From NCBI GenBank assembly GCA_004295085.1, contig SHNF01000002.1:434001-498000 (forward strand): 64,000 bases of DNA, given 5' to 3'. Shown piece by piece: positions 53,517-63,358 of the stretch. How positions within the stretch are numbered: the stretch's first letter is position 1; every line of letters begins with the position of its first letter. Source of the DNA: Planctomycetota bacterium. Lineage in GTDB: Bacteria > Planctomycetota > UBA1135. The notes below the pieces were generated by a model, which was given only the letters and a program-made list of their open reading frames with translations, ran no database searches and was not told the DNA's origin. Made by a program: the position numbers and the translations under genes.

Positions 53517-54662
53517 CTATTTTGGCAGCTGAGGCCAGGGGTCCTTCTGCTCCGCATACCAGTCGATCCAGGACTGGTCGCTGCGCTCGGACAGAGTCGG
53601 GGCCAGGGCCGCCAGCGCCTGGCGCACCTCGGCCGCCAGGGCGCCGTCCACGGGCACGATCTTGATCACGGAGGAGTGGTCGAGCGGGTCGTACGGCCAC
53701 TGCCCCAACTCCTCGTCGCGCTGCGGCGCGCGCGGCTTGTGCCGGTCCACGACCGCCGCCATCTCGCGCTCGCCCACTTTCCAGCGCTCCGGCGGGCGCC
53801 GCCCGCGCGCGCTCAGGGCCAGCACCAGCGGCGCTGCGCCATGCTCACCGCCGTAGCGGCCGAGGTTGCGCGCCGCGAGCCGGCGCATCGATTCCTCGGC
53901 GCGCAGCAGCCCCTCGGCCCAGTAGTAGCGCGCGTCCTCGGGGACGATGCGCGCGATCGCCTCCGCGGCGCCGTCCGCGCCCAGCGGCTCGCCTTCGAGC
54001 GAGCGCAGGAACAGGCGCTCGGTCACGACGATGTCGAAGATGCGCTGCTTGCCGGCGCAGCGCGCCGCCGCGCGCTGCGCCGCCGGCTCCTGGTGGCGCA
54101 GCCCGCGGCTGATGTCGCTGTAGGAGAGGCCGTCCTGGCTGTCCTGGCCCTGGCTGGCCTGCACTTCCTCCACCAGCCGGCCGCCGAGCAGCAGCGCGCG
54201 CGCCGGGTCGGCCTTGCGCACCTGGTCCCACAGCCAGTCCTTGCGCTTGTCCTGTGCCACGTCCTCGGGCACCGGATCCAGGCGCGCGCCCCAGCTCTCC
54301 AGCGCGCGCGCCAGCTCGATCTGTTCCTCTTCCGAGAGGTCGGGGAGCAGGGAGTTGCCGCCTTCGACCAGCTCGCTCAGGAAGCCGCCTTCCGCCACGG
54401 GCGCGAGCCAGTCCTGGAAGCGGAAGCCTTCCTTCTGGCGCAGGGCGGTGAGCGCCTCGCGCTCCGCCGCGCCATCCCGGGAGACCTCCACCGGGTCGTG
54501 CCCGGTGTGGAACGTGCCGAAGGGGGTGCGCACGGCGACGTCGCCGCCGGCCGGACGCTGCACCGATTCCACGCGCTGGCCGCTGCGCGTCACCGCCAGC
54601 CACAGCTCGCCGGCCGCGGGCTCCTGCAGGATGCAGATCAGGAGGGAAGGGAACGGCAGCAT
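53517..54662 (-). CDS. Hypothetical protein, HEAT-like helical region
   Basis: 381 aa, not recognised. The first ~60 residues are beta-rich (GELWLAVTRSGQRVESVQ, GDVAVRTPFGTFHTG). The middle is helical with EEEQIELARALESWG, and a repeat-like stretch (MRRLAARNLGRYGGEHGAAPL) resembles HEAT/PBS-lyase repeats. There is no clear signal peptide, although the short N-terminus (MLPFPSLLICILQ) is hydrophobic. It is the last gene of the minus-strand operon that begins at 59993, 30 bases after the membrane protein gene. The family is unknown. Confidence 0.65.
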   Translation of the reverse strand: MLPFPSLLICILQEPAAGELWLAVTRSGQRVESVQRPAGGDVAVRTPFGTFHTGHDPVEVSRDGAAEREALTALRQKEGFRFQDWLAPVAEGGFLSELVEGGNSLLPDLSEEEQIELARALESWGARLDPVPEDVAQDKRKDWLWDQVRKADPARALLLGGRLVEEVQASQGQDSQDGLSYSDISRGLRHQEPAAQRAAARCAGKQRIFDIVVTERLFLRSLEGEPLGADGAAEAIARIVPEDARYYWAEGLLRAEESMRRLAARNLGRYGGEHGAAPLVLALSARGRRPPERWKVGEREMAAVVDRHKPRAPQRDEELGQWPYDPLDHSSVIKIVPVDGALAAEVRQALAALAPTLSERSDQSWIDWYAEQKDPWPQLPK

Positions 54663-54692
54663 GTCCGGCCCGGCGCTGCGGGCCGCCCCATG

Positions 54693-57152
54693 CTACCGGG
54701 AGCGCCGGATCAGCACCTCGCCGCCGCCGGTGACCTCGACGTCCAGCGTCGTGGATGCGCCGTCGTGCACGGAGAAAGGCGCGCTGGCCGGCTGCAGGGT
54801 CAGCGGTTGCAGTCCGTCCGACTGCAGGGTGCCGCCGAGGCGCAGCTCGTAGTCGCCCGGCGGCAGGAAGTACGGCATCCACTGGGGCGCAGGGTCGGCG
54901 CCGAAGTCGAAGAGCCAGCCCTCCTCGCTCCACTGCTCGGCGCCGGAGGCGTCGGCGCAGCGCCATTCCGGGAAGTAGCGGGTGCCCTGCGGTGCGCGCA
55001 CGTGCAGCTCCAGCCGGCCCACGTCGCGCGCGCGCAGCCACAGCTCGCGCGTTTCCCCGGCGGCCAGGGCCAGGATCGGGCTGCGGTTGCGCTCGCTGTC
55101 GCGCAGGTCCCAGCTCACCGCGTAGCGCCCCGGAGGCACGATCAGCTCGGCTTCGGCGTGGCGCCCGTCGGACAGTTCCTCGATGATGGTGCGGCTGCTC
55201 ACGCGCTCGGCGGCGCCGTCCCAGCGCAGCAGGTAGAAATACACGTCCGGGTGCGCCAGCAGCACGTCGGCCGGGTCCTTGTGCGCGCGGATGCGCGCCT
55301 CCTCCAGGACGAAGTCGAGCGCGCGCTCGGACTCGTCCGCGCGCAGGGAGGCGCTGTGCGCCGGCTCGTTGTCCAGCCACCACTGGCCGCGCAGGGCCGG
55401 CCAGAACACCTGCACCTGGAAGGGGCCGTCCCGATACAGCTCGATCGCGAAGGATCCGTCGCCGCCGCTGCGCGCGGACTGGAGCTCCCTGCCGTGCTCG
55501 TCCTGGCACACCAGGCGCGCGCCGGCCAAGGGGCCGCTGATCTGGCCGCGCACGCTGCCGCGCACGCGCCGTGGCGCCGGCGGCGCGATCTCCAGCCAGG
55601 ATTCGTCGCGCTGCAGGTCCAGGTCCAGGACCTTGTGGCGCGCCTGCGGCGACAACAGGTCCACGCGGTAACGGCCGAAGGGCAGCCGCAGGTCGGCCGG
55701 CAGGTGCGCGAGCTCCACGGTGCAGGCCGCGCCGGGCGGCTCCGCCGCGGCGTCGCGCCCGTCCTGCGGCAGCGGCAGGAACTGGGCGCGGAAATCCAGC
55801 GCCTGCGCGCCCGGCGCCAGGCTGAGGTGCAGGCGGCACGCACGCGGCGGCTGCAGCAGCACGGGAACGCCCGGGTGCGCCGGCGCCTGCGCCACCACCA
55901 GTCCGGAGGCGTGGTCGCGCAGCAGCACGCAGGCGGGATCGCCCTGCCAGCCGGCGTCGAGGAGGAACGTGCCATCCGGCGCGACGGCGCGCCACGCCAG
56001 GCGCGACCAGGGAGCGGGCTGCGGCGCGGACGGACCCGCGGCTCCGGGAACACCGTGGGCCGAAGCCACCGACCAGCGACCGGACTCCGGCTGCGCCACC
56101 TGGCCGCGCAGGCTGCGGAAAGCGCAGATCAGCACGCTCTCCCGGGTCCTGGTCGCGCGCCAGAAGCACTCGCCGCCCAGCTCCACCTCGATTGCGTCGG
56201 CTCCGTGCGCGGACATGGGCGCGTGCGGAACCTGCACCATTCCGTACGCATCGCTGCGGGCGCCGTAGGGCACCCCGCGCGTGAGGATGGTGACGGCCAG
56301 CCCCGCAAGCGGCGCGCCCGCGGCGTCCACGACGCGGAAGGACTCGGCGGGAGCGCGCTGCAGCTCCAGCGTGAGCGGGAGCAGCCGGTCGTGCACGTAG
56401 TCGCGTTCCGCTTCGGCGAGCAGGTGCACCAGCCGCATCGGCGCCCCTTGCGCGTGCACTTCCAGGAGCACGTACTCGGGTCCGGGAAGGCGCACGAGCT
56501 GGATGAAGGCGGCGCCCGCGCCGTCGGTCTCGACGACCGGCGGCAGCAGCGCGTCCAAGGCCAGCTCCAGCCAGTCGGCGTCCGCGCTGCCGGCGTGGCG
56601 CACGGCGCCTCGGGGCACGCGGCGGCGGATGGGCGCGCCGGCCACGGCCTGGCGCGTGTCGGCCCAGATCACGCGCAGCGCGATGCCGTCGTCAGGCTGC
56701 AGCGCGACTTCCTGGGTGCCGGCGCGCCACTGGATGACCTGCGGCCGGAAGCCCGCCGCCGCCACCAGGCCCACGGTCTCCAGCCGCAGCCGGGGATCCA
56801 CCGCGATCCAGCCCGCCGCGTCGGCGCGCAGCACCGGGCCGGGAGATCCGAACACGGCGCCGGCGCCGGGCAGCGGCCGGCCCTCGCCGTCCAGCACGCG
56901 GATCCCGGAAGGCGGCGCAGCGCCGCCGGCGGCGGCAGCTTCCGCCGGCGCAAGCTCGGCCGTGGTCCGCTGCGGCGACACCGATGCGGACGGCCCCGCC
57001 GCCGCGTCCAGCAGCGCCGCGCCGGGTGCGGCCGCATCCGCACCGTCGGAGTCCGCCGCGGCGTCGCCGGAGCGCTCCACCGCCAGCAGGATCAGCAGGG
57101 CCAGGACCGCCAGGCCGAGCAGCGCCCCGGCAAGCACGGGCCAGCGTCTCAC
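54693..57152 (-). CDS. Membrane-anchored protein with carboxypeptidase-regulatory-like domains
   Basis: 819 aa with a GTG start at 57152 that overlaps the pcm stop (GTGA). The frame is open for 74 codons further upstream, but that part lies over pcm. A membrane helix at ~6-24 ([19 protein letters not shown]) is followed by a low-complexity Ala/Pro/Gly linker and a long beta-rich region. Several segments look like carboxypeptidase-regulatory/Ig-like modules: [39 protein letters not shown], and [17 protein letters not shown] with [11 protein letters not shown]. The family is common on planctomycete surfaces; function unknown. Confidence 0.77.
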   Translation of the reverse strand: MRRWPVLAGALLGLAVLALLILLAVERSGDAAADSDGADAAAPGAALLDAAAGPSASVSPQRTTAELAPAEAAAAGGAAPPSGIRVLDGEGRPLPGAGAVFGSPGPVLRADAAGWIAVDPRLRLETVGLVAAAGFRPQVIQWRAGTQEVALQPDDGIALRVIWADTRQAVAGAPIRRRVPRGAVRHAGSADADWLELALDALLPPVVETDGAGAAFIQLVRLPGPEYVLLEVHAQGAPMRLVHLLAEAERDYVHDRLLPLTLELQRAPAESFRVVDAAGAPLAGLAVTILTRGVPYGARSDAYGMVQVPHAPMSAHGADAIEVELGGECFWRATRTRESVLICAFRSLRGQVAQPESGRWSVASAHGVPGAAGPSAPQPAPWSRLAWRAVAPDGTFLLDAGWQGDPACVLLRDHASGLVVAQAPAHPGVPVLLQPPRACRLHLSLAPGAQALDFRAQFLPLPQDGRDAAAEPPGAACTVELAHLPADLRLPFGRYRVDLLSPQARHKVLDLDLQRDESWLEIAPPAPRRVRGSVRGQISGPLAGARLVCQDEHGRELQSARSGGDGSFAIELYRDGPFQVQVFWPALRGQWWLDNEPAHSASLRADESERALDFVLEEARIRAHKDPADVLLAHPDVYFYLLRWDGAAERVSSRTIIEELSDGRHAEAELIVPPGRYAVSWDLRDSERNRSPILALAAGETRELWLRARDVGRLELHVRAPQGTRYFPEWRCADASGAEQWSEEGWLFDFGADPAPQWMPYFLPPGDYELRLGGTLQSDGLQPLTLQPASAPFSVHDGASTTLDVEVTGGGEVLIRRSR

Positions 57153-57922
57153 TGGCGCTCTGCCTGGCCTGTCATGGGCACGAAGCGCACCGGCAGCAGG
57201 CGCCGCTCGCGCAGGCCTTGCGCGGTCTTCTCCAGCAGGATCAGCTCCTGCCAGGCGCCACCCACGGGGATGACCAGCCGGCCTCCGGGCCGGAGCTGGT
57301 CCAGCAGCGGCTGCGGCACGCGCTCCGGCGCCGCCGTGACGATCACCGCGTCGAACGGAGCCGCCTCCGGCCAACCCTGGTAGCCGTCGCCGGCGCGCAC
57401 GCGCACGTTGTGGTAGCCGTGCTCGCGCAACCGCTGCTCGGCTGCGCGCGCCAGGGGCTCCACGATCTCGATGGTGAACACTTCCCCGGCGATCTCGGCC
57501 AGCACCGCGGCCTGGTACCCGGAGCCGGTGCCGATCTCGAGCACCTTCTCGCCTCCGCGCAGGCCCAGGGCTTCGGTCATGAAGGCCACGATGTAGGGCT
57601 GGGAGATGGTCTGCCCGTGCCCGATGGGCAGCGGGTGGTCCGCGTAGGCCTCTGCGCGCAGCTCCGCGGGCACGAACGCGTGGCGCGGCACGCGCCGCAT
57701 GGCCTCCAGCACGCGCGCGTCCCGGACTCCGCGCGCCTCGACCTGCTCCGACACCATGCGCTGGCGCGCCGCCGCGTACGCCTCGTCCGCCGGGGCGCCG
57801 CCGGCGACGGCATCGCCCGCGATCGCGTCACTCGCCGGCCCGTGGCCGTCCACACAGGCGCCGGCGGCGGCGGCGAGGAACGGGAGCGGGAGCAGGAAAG
57901 CGCGAGGCCAGGAACCGCTCAT
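57149..57922 (-). CDS. pcm: Protein-L-isoaspartate O-methyltransferase with lipoprotein signal
   Basis: 257 aa. The PCMT motifs are intact: [20 protein letters not shown] (~residues 85-104), [18 protein letters not shown] as SAM-binding motif [13 protein letters not shown], and [13 protein letters not shown]. The enzyme methylates isoaspartyl residues for repair of aged proteins, normally in the cytoplasm. Here the N-terminus reads as a lipoprotein signal ([15 protein letters not shown], Cys ~26) followed by an Ala/Gly/Asp linker, so the protein may be exported. Start overlaps the permease stop (ATGA), and its own stop overlaps the next start. Confidence 0.9.
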   Translation of the reverse strand: MSGSWPRAFLLPLPFLAAAAGACVDGHGPASDAIAGDAVAGGAPADEAYAAARQRMVSEQVEARGVRDARVLEAMRRVPRHAFVPAELRAEAYADHPLPIGHGQTISQPYIVAFMTEALGLRGGEKVLEIGTGSGYQAAVLAEIAGEVFTIEIVEPLARAAEQRLREHGYHNVRVRAGDGYQGWPEAAPFDAVIVTAAPERVPQPLLDQLRPGGRLVIPVGGAWQELILLEKTAQGLRERRLLPVRFVPMTGQAERQ

Positions 57923-59220
57923 GGGACAGTGCGGCAGGCTCGCGGCCGCCGCCCGCGTCCAGCGTAGCGCCAGAACAGGAGGCCTGCGGCGATGCTGGCA
58001 AGGCCCCACAGGCTCTCGCGCGGCCGCTGCAGGGCGCCCAGCCCCGCGCACGCCAGCGTGCCGGCCAGGAACAGCCCCGGTGTCCACGGCCAGCCGGCCA
58101 CGGGCACGCGCGCCGCGCCCTCGCGCCGACGCAGGACCACAAGCGCGAGCACGGTCGCGGCCGTGGACAGGCCCAGGGTGAAGCCGACGTAGGTCAGCAT
58201 GGCTTCGAAGGTGGCGGTCCACAGCATCGCCAGGGCCAGCACCGCCTGCACGGCGACGGCCGTGCGGGGCGGCGCGCCGGCTCCGGGCACCAGCAGCCGC
58301 GGCAGGTAGCCGTCCGCCGCCATCCGCGCCAGGATCCGCGGCCCGATCATCATCATGCTGGACACGAAGGTGCAGAGCGCCAGGCTGATGAGCCAGGGGA
58401 AGAGCGACGCGCCGCCGAGGCGCTCGGCGGCGATGCGCCCGATCGCCAGCTGCCCGGCGAGCTCCTGCGGCGGCGCCGACCACAGGAACGCGGCGTTGAG
58501 CAGCAGGTACAGCACGGTCACCGTTGCGCTGCCGAGCAGCAGGGCGCGCGGCAGCACGCGCTCCGGATCGCGCACCTCCCCGCCGACGTACACGGCCGCG
58601 TTCCAGCCGGAGTAGCTGTACGAGACCCACAGCAGCGCGACGGCGAGCGTGCCGAACGACACCGTGCCGGCCGCCGCAGGCGCTGCGCCGGGCGGGATGC
58701 TCCCGGACGCGTGGCGCACCGCGGCCAGCCCGAGGAAGCCGAGGATGAGGGCCACGTTCAGCGCCACGCCGAAGCTCTGCAGCGCGGCGCCGGTGCGCAC
58801 GCGCGCGCAGTGCACGGCGGCCAGGACCACGAGCAGCGCGCTGGCGGCGACCCGCGGCGGGAGCTGCGTCCAGGGCCGCAGGTACTCGGCGAACGCGAGG
58901 GCCGCGGACGCCAGCGGCGCCGAGAAGGCCACGAACAGCGAGATCCAGCCGGCCGTGTAGCCGACGGCCGGGTGCAGCACGCGGCTCAGGAACAGGTACT
59001 CGCCGCCCGACTCCGGGATGCGGCGCGCCAGGGCGCCGTAGCACAGGGCGCCGCACCAGGCCAGGAGTCCGCCGGCGCACCAGACCGCCAGCACCGCCAC
59101 CCGGGAGCCGAGATCGCGCAGCAGGAAGCCGCTGGTCGTGAAGACGCCGGTGCCGATCATGTTGGCCATGACCAGGGCGGACGCGCTGCCCAACCCGAGC
59201 TGGCGGCGAGCCTCGGTCAT
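57919..59220 (-). CDS. Amino acid permease, APC superfamily
   Basis: 433 aa with about twelve helices in the inner membrane. The unwound helix 1 motif [20 protein letters not shown], and [22 protein letters not shown] with [20 protein letters not shown], are typical of the LAT/APC family. The length is normal. It lies between the exported methyltransferase (14 bases upstream) and pcm (four-base overlap). It probably imports an amino acid; substrate not predictable. The order of genes suggests co-transcription but no obvious pathway. Confidence 0.9.
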   Translation of the reverse strand: MTEARRQLGLGSASALVMANMIGTGVFTTSGFLLRDLGSRVAVLAVWCAGGLLAWCGALCYGALARRIPESGGEYLFLSRVLHPAVGYTAGWISLFVAFSAPLASAALAFAEYLRPWTQLPPRVAASALLVVLAAVHCARVRTGAALQSFGVALNVALILGFLGLAAVRHASGSIPPGAAPAAAGTVSFGTLAVALLWVSYSYSGWNAAVYVGGEVRDPERVLPRALLLGSATVTVLYLLLNAAFLWSAPPQELAGQLAIGRIAAERLGGASLFPWLISLALCTFVSSMMMIGPRILARMAADGYLPRLLVPGAGAPPRTAVAVQAVLALAMLWTATFEAMLTYVGFTLGLSTAATVLALVVLRRREGAARVPVAGWPWTPGLFLAGTLACAGLGALQRPRESLWGLASIAAGLLFWRYAGRGRRPRACRTVP

Positions 59221-59234
59221 GGCCGGGCGGGACG

Positions 59235-59993
59235 TCAGCCGTCCTTGCGGAAGCGCAGGAAGTAGTTCGAGTCCAGCAGGTCCACGCGCTCGACCAGCAC
59301 GAAGCCGGCGCTCCGGATCTCCTGGGTGACCACCTCCTCGCCGGCGCGCACGTGGTCCATCACCCACTCTCCGCTGACGTTGGGGATGCGCTTGAAGTCC
59401 ACCACCACCAGCTCGCCGCCGGGACGCAACGCCATGCGGATGCTGTCCAGCATGCTGCGCGGGTACTCGAAGTGGTGGTAGGTGTCGCACAGGAACGCCA
59501 GGTCCGCGCAGCCGGGCGCCAGCTCGATCGAGCGCTCCGTGCCCGGCACGGGGACGACGTTGCGCAGCCCCGCGGCCTGCGCGCGCTCGCCGATCAGCGC
59601 CAGGAACTCCGGCACGATGTCCACGGCGTATACGCGGCCCTGCTCGCCCACTCTCCCGGCCATGAGCAGCGTGAACAGCCCGGTGCCGGCGCCGACGTCG
59701 GCCACCACCATGCCCGGGCGCAGGCGCAGCGCCTCCAGGATGTCCAGGCGGCGCGCGTACAGCTCGCGGTCCTCCCCCTCGAAGCGCTCCATCCATTCCT
59801 CGACCTGCACCTCTCCCTGATACGGGTCGTTGATGCCGGGGCGCACGCTCGCCTCGTCCAGCAGCGGCGCAGCCGCCGGCGCGGCCGCCGGAGCGGGCGC
59901 CGGCGCTGGCGACTCCGCCGCGGCGCAGGCGCCGAGGACGGCCAGGATTGCGGCCCCCCAGGCCGCGGCTGTGCAGCGTTGCCGTGCCGTCAT
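59235..59993 (-). CDS. SAM-dependent methyltransferase with lipoprotein signal
   Basis: 252 aa. The N-terminus [23 protein letters not shown] is a lipoprotein signal (LGAC lipobox) followed by a Pro/Ala-rich linker (~26-46). The class I methyltransferase fold has motif [18 protein letters not shown], acidic VDIVPEFL after strand 2, and [16 protein letters not shown] and [14 protein letters not shown] as motifs II/III. An export signal on a SAM enzyme is odd because SAM is cytoplasmic, yet pcm in the same operon has the same feature. First gene of the minus-strand operon. Substrate unknown. Confidence 0.85.
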   Translation of the reverse strand: MTARQRCTAAAWGAAILAVLGACAAAESPAPAPAPAAAPAAAPLLDEASVRPGINDPYQGEVQVEEWMERFEGEDRELYARRLDILEALRLRPGMVVADVGAGTGLFTLLMAGRVGEQGRVYAVDIVPEFLALIGERAQAAGLRNVVPVPGTERSIELAPGCADLAFLCDTYHHFEYPRSMLDSIRMALRPGGELVVVDFKRIPNVSGEWVMDHVRAGEEVVTQEIRSAGFVLVERVDLLDSNYFLRFRKDG

Positions 59994-60044
59994 GCGCGCC
60001 CAAGATAGCGTGTTCCGGCGCGCGGCGGCGGCGCAGGCGGGCTT

Positions 60045-60081
60045 GCGGTGCCGCGGTGCCGCGGTGCCGCGGTGCCGCGGT
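60045..60081. repeat. Tandem 8-base repeat in a divergent promoter region
   Basis: Four exact copies of GCGGTGCC (60045-60076) are followed by a partial fifth (GCGGT). They lie between the divergent starts at 59993 and 60126. Copy-number change by slippage could alter promoter spacing. It is too short and has no spacers, so it is not a CRISPR. Confidence 0.85.
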
Positions 60082-60092
60082 ACGAGTAGGAG

Positions 60093-60098
60093 TAGGAT
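60093..60098 (+). promoter_or_regulatory. Candidate -10 element TAGGAT for the molybdenum hydroxylase operon
   Basis: TAGGAT lies 33 bases upstream of the ATG at 60126, 12 bases after the tandem repeat, which would place the repeat over the -35 region. GGGAGG near 60116-60121 serves as ribosome site. The promoter call is inference. Confidence 0.3.
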
Positions 60099-60125
60099 GG
60101 ATGCGGCTCGAGCAAGGGAGGTCGC

Positions 60126-60593
60126 GTGAAGCTGCTGGTCAACGGGAAGGAGCACGAGGTGACGGTTCCGGCCGACATGCCCCTGCTCTGGGTGCTGCGC
60201 GACGTGCTGGGCCTGACCGGAACCAAGTACGGCTGCGGCATGGCCCAGTGCGGCGCCTGCACCGTGCACTTGGACGGCCGCGCGCTGCGCTCCTGCGTCC
60301 TGCCGGTGTCGGCGGCGGCAGGACGCCGCATCACCACCATCGAGGGGCTCGATCCCAACGGGGACCATCCCGTGCAGCGCGCCTGGGCCGAGCTCGACGT
60401 CGTGCAGTGCGGCTACTGCCAGCCGGGCCAGATCATGGCCGCGGCCGCGCTGCTGTCGGAAACCGCGCGGCCCAGCGACGCCGACATCGACGCGGCCTTG
60501 AGCGCCAACCTGTGCCGCTGCGGCACCTACCAGCGCATCCGCGCGGCGGTGCACCGCGCGGCCGGGATGACCGGGCCCGGAGGCCGCCCGTGA
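60126..60593 (+). CDS. 2Fe-2S subunit of a xanthine-oxidase-family dehydrogenase (IorA-like)
   Basis: 155 aa. It has two iron-sulfur domains: the plant-ferredoxin type [18 protein letters not shown] with a later C in LRSCVLPV, and the C-terminal four-helix type with [10 protein letters not shown] and [11 protein letters not shown]. This is the electron-transfer subunit of two-subunit molybdenum hydroxylases such as isoquinoline 1-oxidoreductase or aldehyde dehydrogenases. There is no signal of its own; in this family it is co-exported with the large subunit. GTGA overlap with the next gene. Confidence 0.94.
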   Translation: MKLLVNGKEHEVTVPADMPLLWVLRDVLGLTGTKYGCGMAQCGACTVHLDGRALRSCVLPVSAAAGRRITTIEGLDPNGDHPVQRAWAELDVVQCGYCQPGQIMAAAALLSETARPSDADIDAALSANLCRCGTYQRIRAAVHRAAGMTGPGGRP

Positions 60594-62755
60594 GCCGCCC
60601 GCAGCCTTCGCGCCGCGATTTCCTGGCCCGCACCACGGCCGCCGGCACCGGTCTCGTGATCGGATTCCACCTTCCGGGCGGCAGCGGCAGCCGCGGCCGG
60701 GTGGGCGGGCACGGTGCGGCCGCGGCGGCCGCGACGCGCGAAGCCGCGCTCAACGCCTTCCTGCGCATCGCGCCCGACGACACCGTCACCGTGCTGATCA
60801 AGCACTCGGAGATGGGCCAGGGGGTGTCCACGTCCCTGCCCATGGCCGTCGCCGAGGAGCTGGAGTGCGACTGGCGCACGGTCCGCTTCGAGCACGCCCC
60901 GGCGGATCCCGCGTACGCGCACACCTTGTTCGGGAGCCAGATGACCGGAGGCTCCACCAGCACGTGGGAATCGTTCGACCAGCTGCGCACGGCCGGAGCG
61001 ACTGCGCGCGCCATGCTGGTCGCCGCCGCGGCCGCGCGCTGGGGGGTCGCCGCCGCGGAGTGCCGCGCGCAGGACGGCGTGGTGGCGTGCGGAGAACGCC
61101 GCGCGCGCTTCGGTGAACTGGCGCAGGAGGCAGCCGGGCTGCCCGTCCCCGCCGCCGTGCCGCTGAAGGATCCCAAGGACTGGAGGCTGCTCGGCCGCGC
61201 CACGCACCGCCTGGACAGCCCGGCCAAGATCACCGGCCAGGCGGAGTTCGGCATGGACGTGCGCCGCCCCGGCATGCTGGTGGCGCTGGTCGCGCGCTCT
61301 CCGTATTTCGGCGGCACGCTGCGCCGCTTCCGCGCCGACCGCGCCAAGGCGGTCCCCGGAGTCGTGGACGTGATCCGGATTCCGTCGGGGGTGGCCGTGC
61401 TGGCGCAGGACTTCTGGGCGGCCCGCCTGGGGCGCGACGCCCTCGAGACGGAATGGGACGCCGGCAGCGTCGCCGGTCACTCCACCGCCGCGCAGGTGGA
61501 AGAGTACCGGAAGACGGCGCAGACCGCCGGCGCCGTCGCTGCCGCCCTCGGGGACGTGGATGCGGCGCTCGCGGCGTCGGCGCAGCGGCTGGAGGCGGTG
61601 TACGCGGTGCCCTACCTCGCGCACGCGGCCATGGAGCCGCTCAACTGCACGGCCGAGCTGCGGCCCGGCGCCTGCGAGATCTGGACCGGCACGCAGTTCC
61701 AGACCCACGACCAGGCGGCTGCGGCGGCGATTGCGGGGCTGCAGCCGCAGCAGGTCACGGTCCACACCACGTTCCTGGGCGGGGGCTTCGGCCGCCGCGC
61801 CAACCCGGCTTCCGACTTCGTGTCCGAGGCGGTGCATCTGGCCAAGGCCAGCGGCAGGCCGGTGAAGGTGATCTGGACGCGCGAGGACGACACGCAGGGC
61901 GGCTATTACCGCCCGCTTTGGGTCAGCCGCCTGCGCGCCGGCCTGGACGCCTCGGGCCGGCCCGCCGCCTGGGCGCACACCATCGTCGGGCAGTCCATCC
62001 TGGCCGGGACTCCGTTCGCCGCGATGATCCAGGGCGGCATCGACGCGACCTCGGTCGAGGGCGCCGCCGATTCGCCGTACCTGAAGTCGATCCCCGACCA
62101 CCGCGTGGACCTGCACAGCCCGGAGCTGCCGGTCCCGGTGCTGTGGTGGCGCTCGGTCGGACACTCGCACACCGCCTTCGCGGTCGAGAGCTTCGTGGAC
62201 GAGCTGGCCCACGCCGCCGGCAAGGACCCGGTGGCTTTGCGGCGCGAGCTGCTGCCGGCGGACGCGCGCGTGCGCCACGCACTGGACGGCGCAGCCGAGG
62301 CCTTCGGCTGGGGACGGCCGCTGCCGCCGGGGCACGCGGCCGGCATCGCCGTGCACGAGTCTTTCGGCAGCGCGGTGGCGCAGGCGGCCGAAGTCTCGCT
62401 CGAGAACGGGCGCATCCGCGTGCACCGCGTCGCCTGCGCGATCGACTGCGGCCCGGTGGTGAATCCCGACGGCGTCGAGGCGCAGATGCAGTCCGGGATC
62501 GTGTTCGGCCTTGCGGCCGCGCTGCACGGCGAGATCACGCTGCGCGAGGGGAAAGTGGAGCAGTCCAACTTCCACGACTACCCGCTGCTGCGCATGTTCG
62601 AGATGCCGCGCGTGGAGGTGCGGATCGTCGCCAGCCAGCAGGCCATGGGCGGCGTCGGGGAGCCGGGCACTCCCCCCATCGCGCCGGCCGTGGCCAACGC
62701 CGTCTTCGCCCTGACCGGCACGCGCCTGCGCAGCCTGCCGCTGCGCCTGACCTGA
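60590..62755 (+). CDS. Molybdopterin-binding subunit of a xanthine-oxidase-family dehydrogenase (IorB-like)
   Basis: 721 aa with a GTG start at 60590 overlapping the small-subunit stop. A twin-arginine signal ([20 protein letters not shown]) at ~7-26 indicates export of the folded complex. Motifs include [55 protein letters not shown], and near the C-terminus [20 protein letters not shown] with the catalytic glutamate. [14 protein letters not shown] is typical of the IorB group. It hydroxylates an aldehyde or N-heterocycle in the periplasm; the true substrate is unknown. Electrons probably pass to the diheme cytochrome c encoded next. Confidence 0.93.
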   Translation: MSRPQPSRRDFLARTTAAGTGLVIGFHLPGGSGSRGRVGGHGAAAAAATREAALNAFLRIAPDDTVTVLIKHSEMGQGVSTSLPMAVAEELECDWRTVRFEHAPADPAYAHTLFGSQMTGGSTSTWESFDQLRTAGATARAMLVAAAAARWGVAAAECRAQDGVVACGERRARFGELAQEAAGLPVPAAVPLKDPKDWRLLGRATHRLDSPAKITGQAEFGMDVRRPGMLVALVARSPYFGGTLRRFRADRAKAVPGVVDVIRIPSGVAVLAQDFWAARLGRDALETEWDAGSVAGHSTAAQVEEYRKTAQTAGAVAAALGDVDAALAASAQRLEAVYAVPYLAHAAMEPLNCTAELRPGACEIWTGTQFQTHDQAAAAAIAGLQPQQVTVHTTFLGGGFGRRANPASDFVSEAVHLAKASGRPVKVIWTREDDTQGGYYRPLWVSRLRAGLDASGRPAAWAHTIVGQSILAGTPFAAMIQGGIDATSVEGAADSPYLKSIPDHRVDLHSPELPVPVLWWRSVGHSHTAFAVESFVDELAHAAGKDPVALRRELLPADARVRHALDGAAEAFGWGRPLPPGHAAGIAVHESFGSAVAQAAEVSLENGRIRVHRVACAIDCGPVVNPDGVEAQMQSGIVFGLAAALHGEITLREGKVEQSNFHDYPLLRMFEMPRVEVRIVASQQAMGGVGEPGTPPIAPAVANAVFALTGTRLRSLPLRLT

Positions 62756-62771
62756 AGCAGCGAGGACCCGG

Positions 62772-63353
62772 ATGTCGCAAGCCTCCCGCAAGCTGGTCCT
62801 GGCCGCGGCGGCCGGGTTGCTGGCGTTCGGCGCCTGCGCGGTGGCGGAGCGGTCGCGGCCGGAGGGCCACGACGATTTCGCCATCGTGCAGAAGGTGCTG
62901 CAGCACCCGCGCTGCCAGAACTGCCACATCCCTGGCGACGCGCCCCTGCAGCTCGACGACGGGCGCGTGCACGGGCAGAACGTGGTGCGCGGCGCCCACG
63001 GAATGGGGACTCCAGGCCTCGGCTGCGCGGCCTGCCACGGGCAGAGCAATCCGCCGGCCAGCTACGGCGCGCACATGCCGCCGGGCGCTCCCAACTGGCG
63101 GCTGCCGCCGCCGGGGCAGAAGATGGTCTTCCTCGGCCTGACGGCCGGCGAGCTGTGCCGCAGCCTGAAGGACCCGGCGCAGAACGGCGGCCGCGACCTG
63201 GAGGCCCTGCTGCACCACGTCAGCGAGGACGCGCTCGTGTTGTGGGGCTGGGACCCGGGCCACGGCCGCGTGCCGGTGGACGTGCCGCACGACCAGTTCG
63301 TCGCCGCGTTCCGCCGCTGGATCGAGGCCGGGGCCCCCTGCCCGGAGCCGTGA
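62772..63353 (+). CDS. Diheme c-type cytochrome, probable electron acceptor of the Mo hydroxylase
   Basis: 193 aa. The N-terminal signal ends in LAFGAC, so it is possibly a lipoprotein. Two haem sites are seen: CQNCH near residue 48 and CAACH near 82, with candidate axial Met/His in [14 protein letters not shown] and LLHHVSED. It lies 16 bases after the large-subunit gene. Cytochrome c subunits commonly accompany periplasmic IorAB-type dehydrogenases and carry electrons to the respiratory chain, consistent with the oxidase locus in this window. Confidence 0.87.
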   Translation: MSQASRKLVLAAAAGLLAFGACAVAERSRPEGHDDFAIVQKVLQHPRCQNCHIPGDAPLQLDDGRVHGQNVVRGAHGMGTPGLGCAACHGQSNPPASYGAHMPPGAPNWRLPPPGQKMVFLGLTAGELCRSLKDPAQNGGRDLEALLHHVSEDALVLWGWDPGHGRVPVDVPHDQFVAAFRRWIEAGAPCPEP

Positions 63354-63358
63354 GGCCC

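Noticed and set aside
53247..57383. Plus-strand frame of 1378 codons
   Set aside because: Antisense to the hypothetical and carboxypeptidase-regulatory-like genes; no domain seen.
60045..60081. Possible CRISPR array
   Set aside because: Eight-base units directly joined, no spacers and no cas genes.
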